Source: Laetiporus sulphureus 93-53 (lineage: Eukaryota > Basidiomycota > Agaricomycetes > Polyporales > Laetiporaceae). From it: a stretch of DNA of 64,000 bases. Shown one piece after another: positions 61,939 to 64,000 of this stretch. Where the stretch lies: positions 1-64,000 of the forward strand of contig NW_024468582.1 in assembly GCF_001632365.1 (NCBI RefSeq), given 5' to 3'. The position numbers and the translations under genes were made by a program. Numbering within the stretch: the stretch's first letter is position 1; every line of letters starts with the position of its first letter. The notes under the pieces are model-generated. The model saw only the letters and a program-made list of their open reading frames with translations. It searched no databases and was not told where the DNA came from.

Positions 61939-62906
61939 AGTCAGAGAGAGGAGCAACCCCAGCCACTGGCGGCGAACAGGAGGGGATGAGTGACGCTGTC
62001 GAGTTGTTAATTGTGCTTTCTGATGTGCCTTTATTTCGCTACCAGATCGCTCTACGGTCGTGCTATTTTGCTCTATCAATGATTCATCCGCCACTGCCAC
62101 TGTAATGGTTGTATTCATCCTCCTACTTGAGATTGAGCCGTCGGCCTTGCTCAGATGGCGTGTCAGTCCACATGCTTTTGTGCTGCAAACCATTCCATTG
62201 ACCTGCCGCTAGCTTCTGGAATAGGTTGAGCTTACTCAAAGCATGGGAAAACACATGTAGGACGCCTTATGGTTTTAGTGGACTCTGGCTCTCAAAAATC
62301 GATTGTAGGTCAAAGCTTGCGTGATGGCCGATTACTTGGAATGGATTTTCACCTTTCGAAAGCCTATATCAATTTTTAAAGGCGTGGAGTTCAGACAGGA
62401 ATCTGGTTGTGAATACGGTTCAAAGTAGCCTTGATGGATCATCACCGGACTAGCAGCTAAAATATGAGGCTGCGCTATCGTTGGTGCTCAGAACCTGCAC
62501 AGCTGCAACAGCGGTGAAAGATGGCGATTGCCATGTAATACGCATTGCTTTGCGCCGAACTACCAGACGGGGCTCTCGAGGTCGTCTGACATCAATGCTC
62601 CGTCATCGATCCCGGCGGCCGCGAATTCCCTCGGTCGAAGCGCACTACCTTCATCCAGAAACATATCTCACGTGCACCAAGAACCGCATTCCCAACCGTT
62701 CGGTAACTGGGGCTCGGCGGCCTCGCTGGGAACTATCTTAATAAACATCATTTGGATATTCGTACGCAAGCTGACCACCGCACGCGATGATCTCAGAGCA
62801 TGGGGTCCCGGAGATATCTGTAGGGTTATAAACTTACGGCAAGAGTAGCGAATCCAGTTGACTAAGAGCTTTGCACCCCACCCACATTCCAGCGTACTAT
62901 CGCAGA
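61939..62906. other. Intergenic, no gene seen
   Basis: 3' UTR of the Hsp70-like gene, then the promoter of the DUF3429 gene. Overlapping short frames at 62.48-62.85 kb lack motifs. Confidence 0.5.
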
Positions 62907-64000
62907 ATGTTCAACTCATCCGTGATTCGCCGTACGCCCCTTGTCTTCAAACGCTCGCTGTCCATCATCAATGCCCGACCAGCCCTCAAGACGGCTCCTG
63001 CAACGCTGACCTGGCCGCCGCTTGCTCCCCTGCGCGGCTCTACCCTCGCCGCACAGCTAATTGTCCGAGGTGCTGCGAGCTCGGTCTCTGGCAGACCAGG
63101 CTCGCAAACATTCAAAGAGGCCGCACAAAACATCCGCGAGGAGGTCGGAAACTCGACCACCGATTTCGCCAAGGTCATCGCGGGCGCAAACTGGTTCCAG
63201 GATGCGACCCTCTCAGATCCGAAGCGCAATACCTTCGTAAGTGCCACCGTCCGCCGTCTATCAAACATGAATCCAAATTGTGACGCACGCAGCTCGGTAT
63301 TACGAATGCCGTCGCGCATTCAGTTCCTACTCCCTACATTGCGACCGGACTTGCAGGGGGTCTCCCGTACGTTGGAACGGCACTGGCGACGATCTACATG
63401 GCTCAGCAGGCGGGTATGGCCATGATGGGTGTGTATTGATCGATGTGATGCAGGGGACTTAGCGTACTCACCGTTACGTCCAGATGCTACCTCGAGCATC
63501 GATCCTGGCGTGGCTATTACCATGCTCGATCAGGCTCTCAACATCCAGATGACATACGGCGCGGTCATGCTCTCCTTCCTTGGTGCGCTGCACTGGGGCT
63601 TTGAGTTTGCTGGCTATGGTGGCACCAAAGGGTGACAGATCATCAACTGTAAAGGCATTAACCACATCGTTGACACGTCGCTCTGTAGGTACCCCCGCCT
63701 CTTGCTCGGCGCAGCTCCCGTCGTCCTCGGCTGGTCGACGCTCGCCATGGAGCCCATGACGGCACTCATCATGCAATGGATCGGTTTTACCGGCATGTGG
63801 TGGGCCGACTGGAAAGCGACGAGCGCGGGGTGGAGTGCGTGCTTCCGAAAAACTCTCGATTCCGAGAGTGCGCTGACGCGAACGGATTGTCCATAGCGCC
63901 CATGTGGTACTCTCAGTACCGGTTCTATTTGTCCATCCTCACAGGGACGTGCATCATTGGGACCCTCGCCGCGACAAGCTATTGGGGCCCAGTCGGGGGC
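62907..64000 (+). CDS. DUF3429 mitochondrial membrane protein (partial, runs off the end)
   Basis: ATG at 62907 (MFNSSVIRRTPLVFKRSLSI), with an Arg-rich amphipathic start that fits a mitochondrial targeting signal. Exons about 62907-63237, 63288-63428, 63483-63634, 63689-63835, 63900 onward. The membrane part has the family's helices: LGITNAVAHSVPTPY, GLPYVGTALATIYMAQQAG, MLDQALNIQMTYGAVMLSFLGALHWGFEFAGYGG, YPRLLLGAAPVVLGWSTLAMEPM and WADWKATSAGWTPMWYSQYRFYLSIL. DUF3429 proteins are small inner-membrane proteins of unknown function. The window ends within the last helix (YWGPVGG), so only a short C-terminus is missing. Confidence 0.88.

Overview
The window looks like nuclear DNA of a filamentous basidiomycete, probably an Agaricomycete. 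Protein genes are cut by many short introns (about 48-70 nt, GT...AG, often with a CTAAT/CTGAC-like branch site), exons can be very small, and the gene set is fungal: Zn2Cys6 regulator with a fungal-specific domain, TMD0-less MRP transporter, Hsp70-12-like ATPase, old yellow enzyme, prolyl iminopeptidase, DUF3429 protein. All gene models below were built by hand, by choosing splice sites that keep frame and restore family motifs; exon ends may be off by a few bases. No expression data or database search was available.

Layout. 1-9.4 kb is a graveyard of mobile DNA: the 3' end of a Ty3/gypsy-like retroelement (dUTPase plus 3' LTR), a decayed Helitron Rep gene on the minus strand (about 1.5-5.8 kb) broken by one copy of a TIR element (2.69-3.49 kb), a second copy of the same element at 5.88-6.77 kb, a near-perfect 290-bp-armed foldback (7.68-8.32 kb) and a second scrap of Helitron N-terminal sequence (8.7-9.3 kb). 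9.4-13.8 kb has no gene I can support, only weak protein-like remnants.

13.8-63.9 kb is a normal gene-rich region: a Zn2Cys6 transcription factor (+), an MRP/ABCC transporter (-), an MFS sugar transporter (-), a class-V aminotransferase-like PLP enzyme (-), a seven-TM protein (+), an old yellow enzyme (-), an assembly gap inside a TIR element (37.4-38.0 kb), prolyl iminopeptidase (+), a SUN-domain nuclear envelope protein (+), a C2-domain Inn1/Fic1-like protein (+), a coiled-coil/AT-hook protein (-) divergent from a small Met/Pro-rich protein (+), a second coiled-coil protein (-), an Hsp70-like ATPase fused to a 900-residue disordered tail (+), and a DUF3429 mitochondrial protein (+) that runs off the right end.

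Most of these genes are independent housekeeping or transport genes. The most striking items are the Hsp70-like ATPase whose last exon reads on into a tail with decapeptide repeats and a cluster of GW/WG motifs; the MRP gene with two 7-nt microexons, one of them inside the first Walker A motif; four introns with non-GT donors (three GC, one AT) in four different genes; and the foldback element, which could make a long hairpin RNA.
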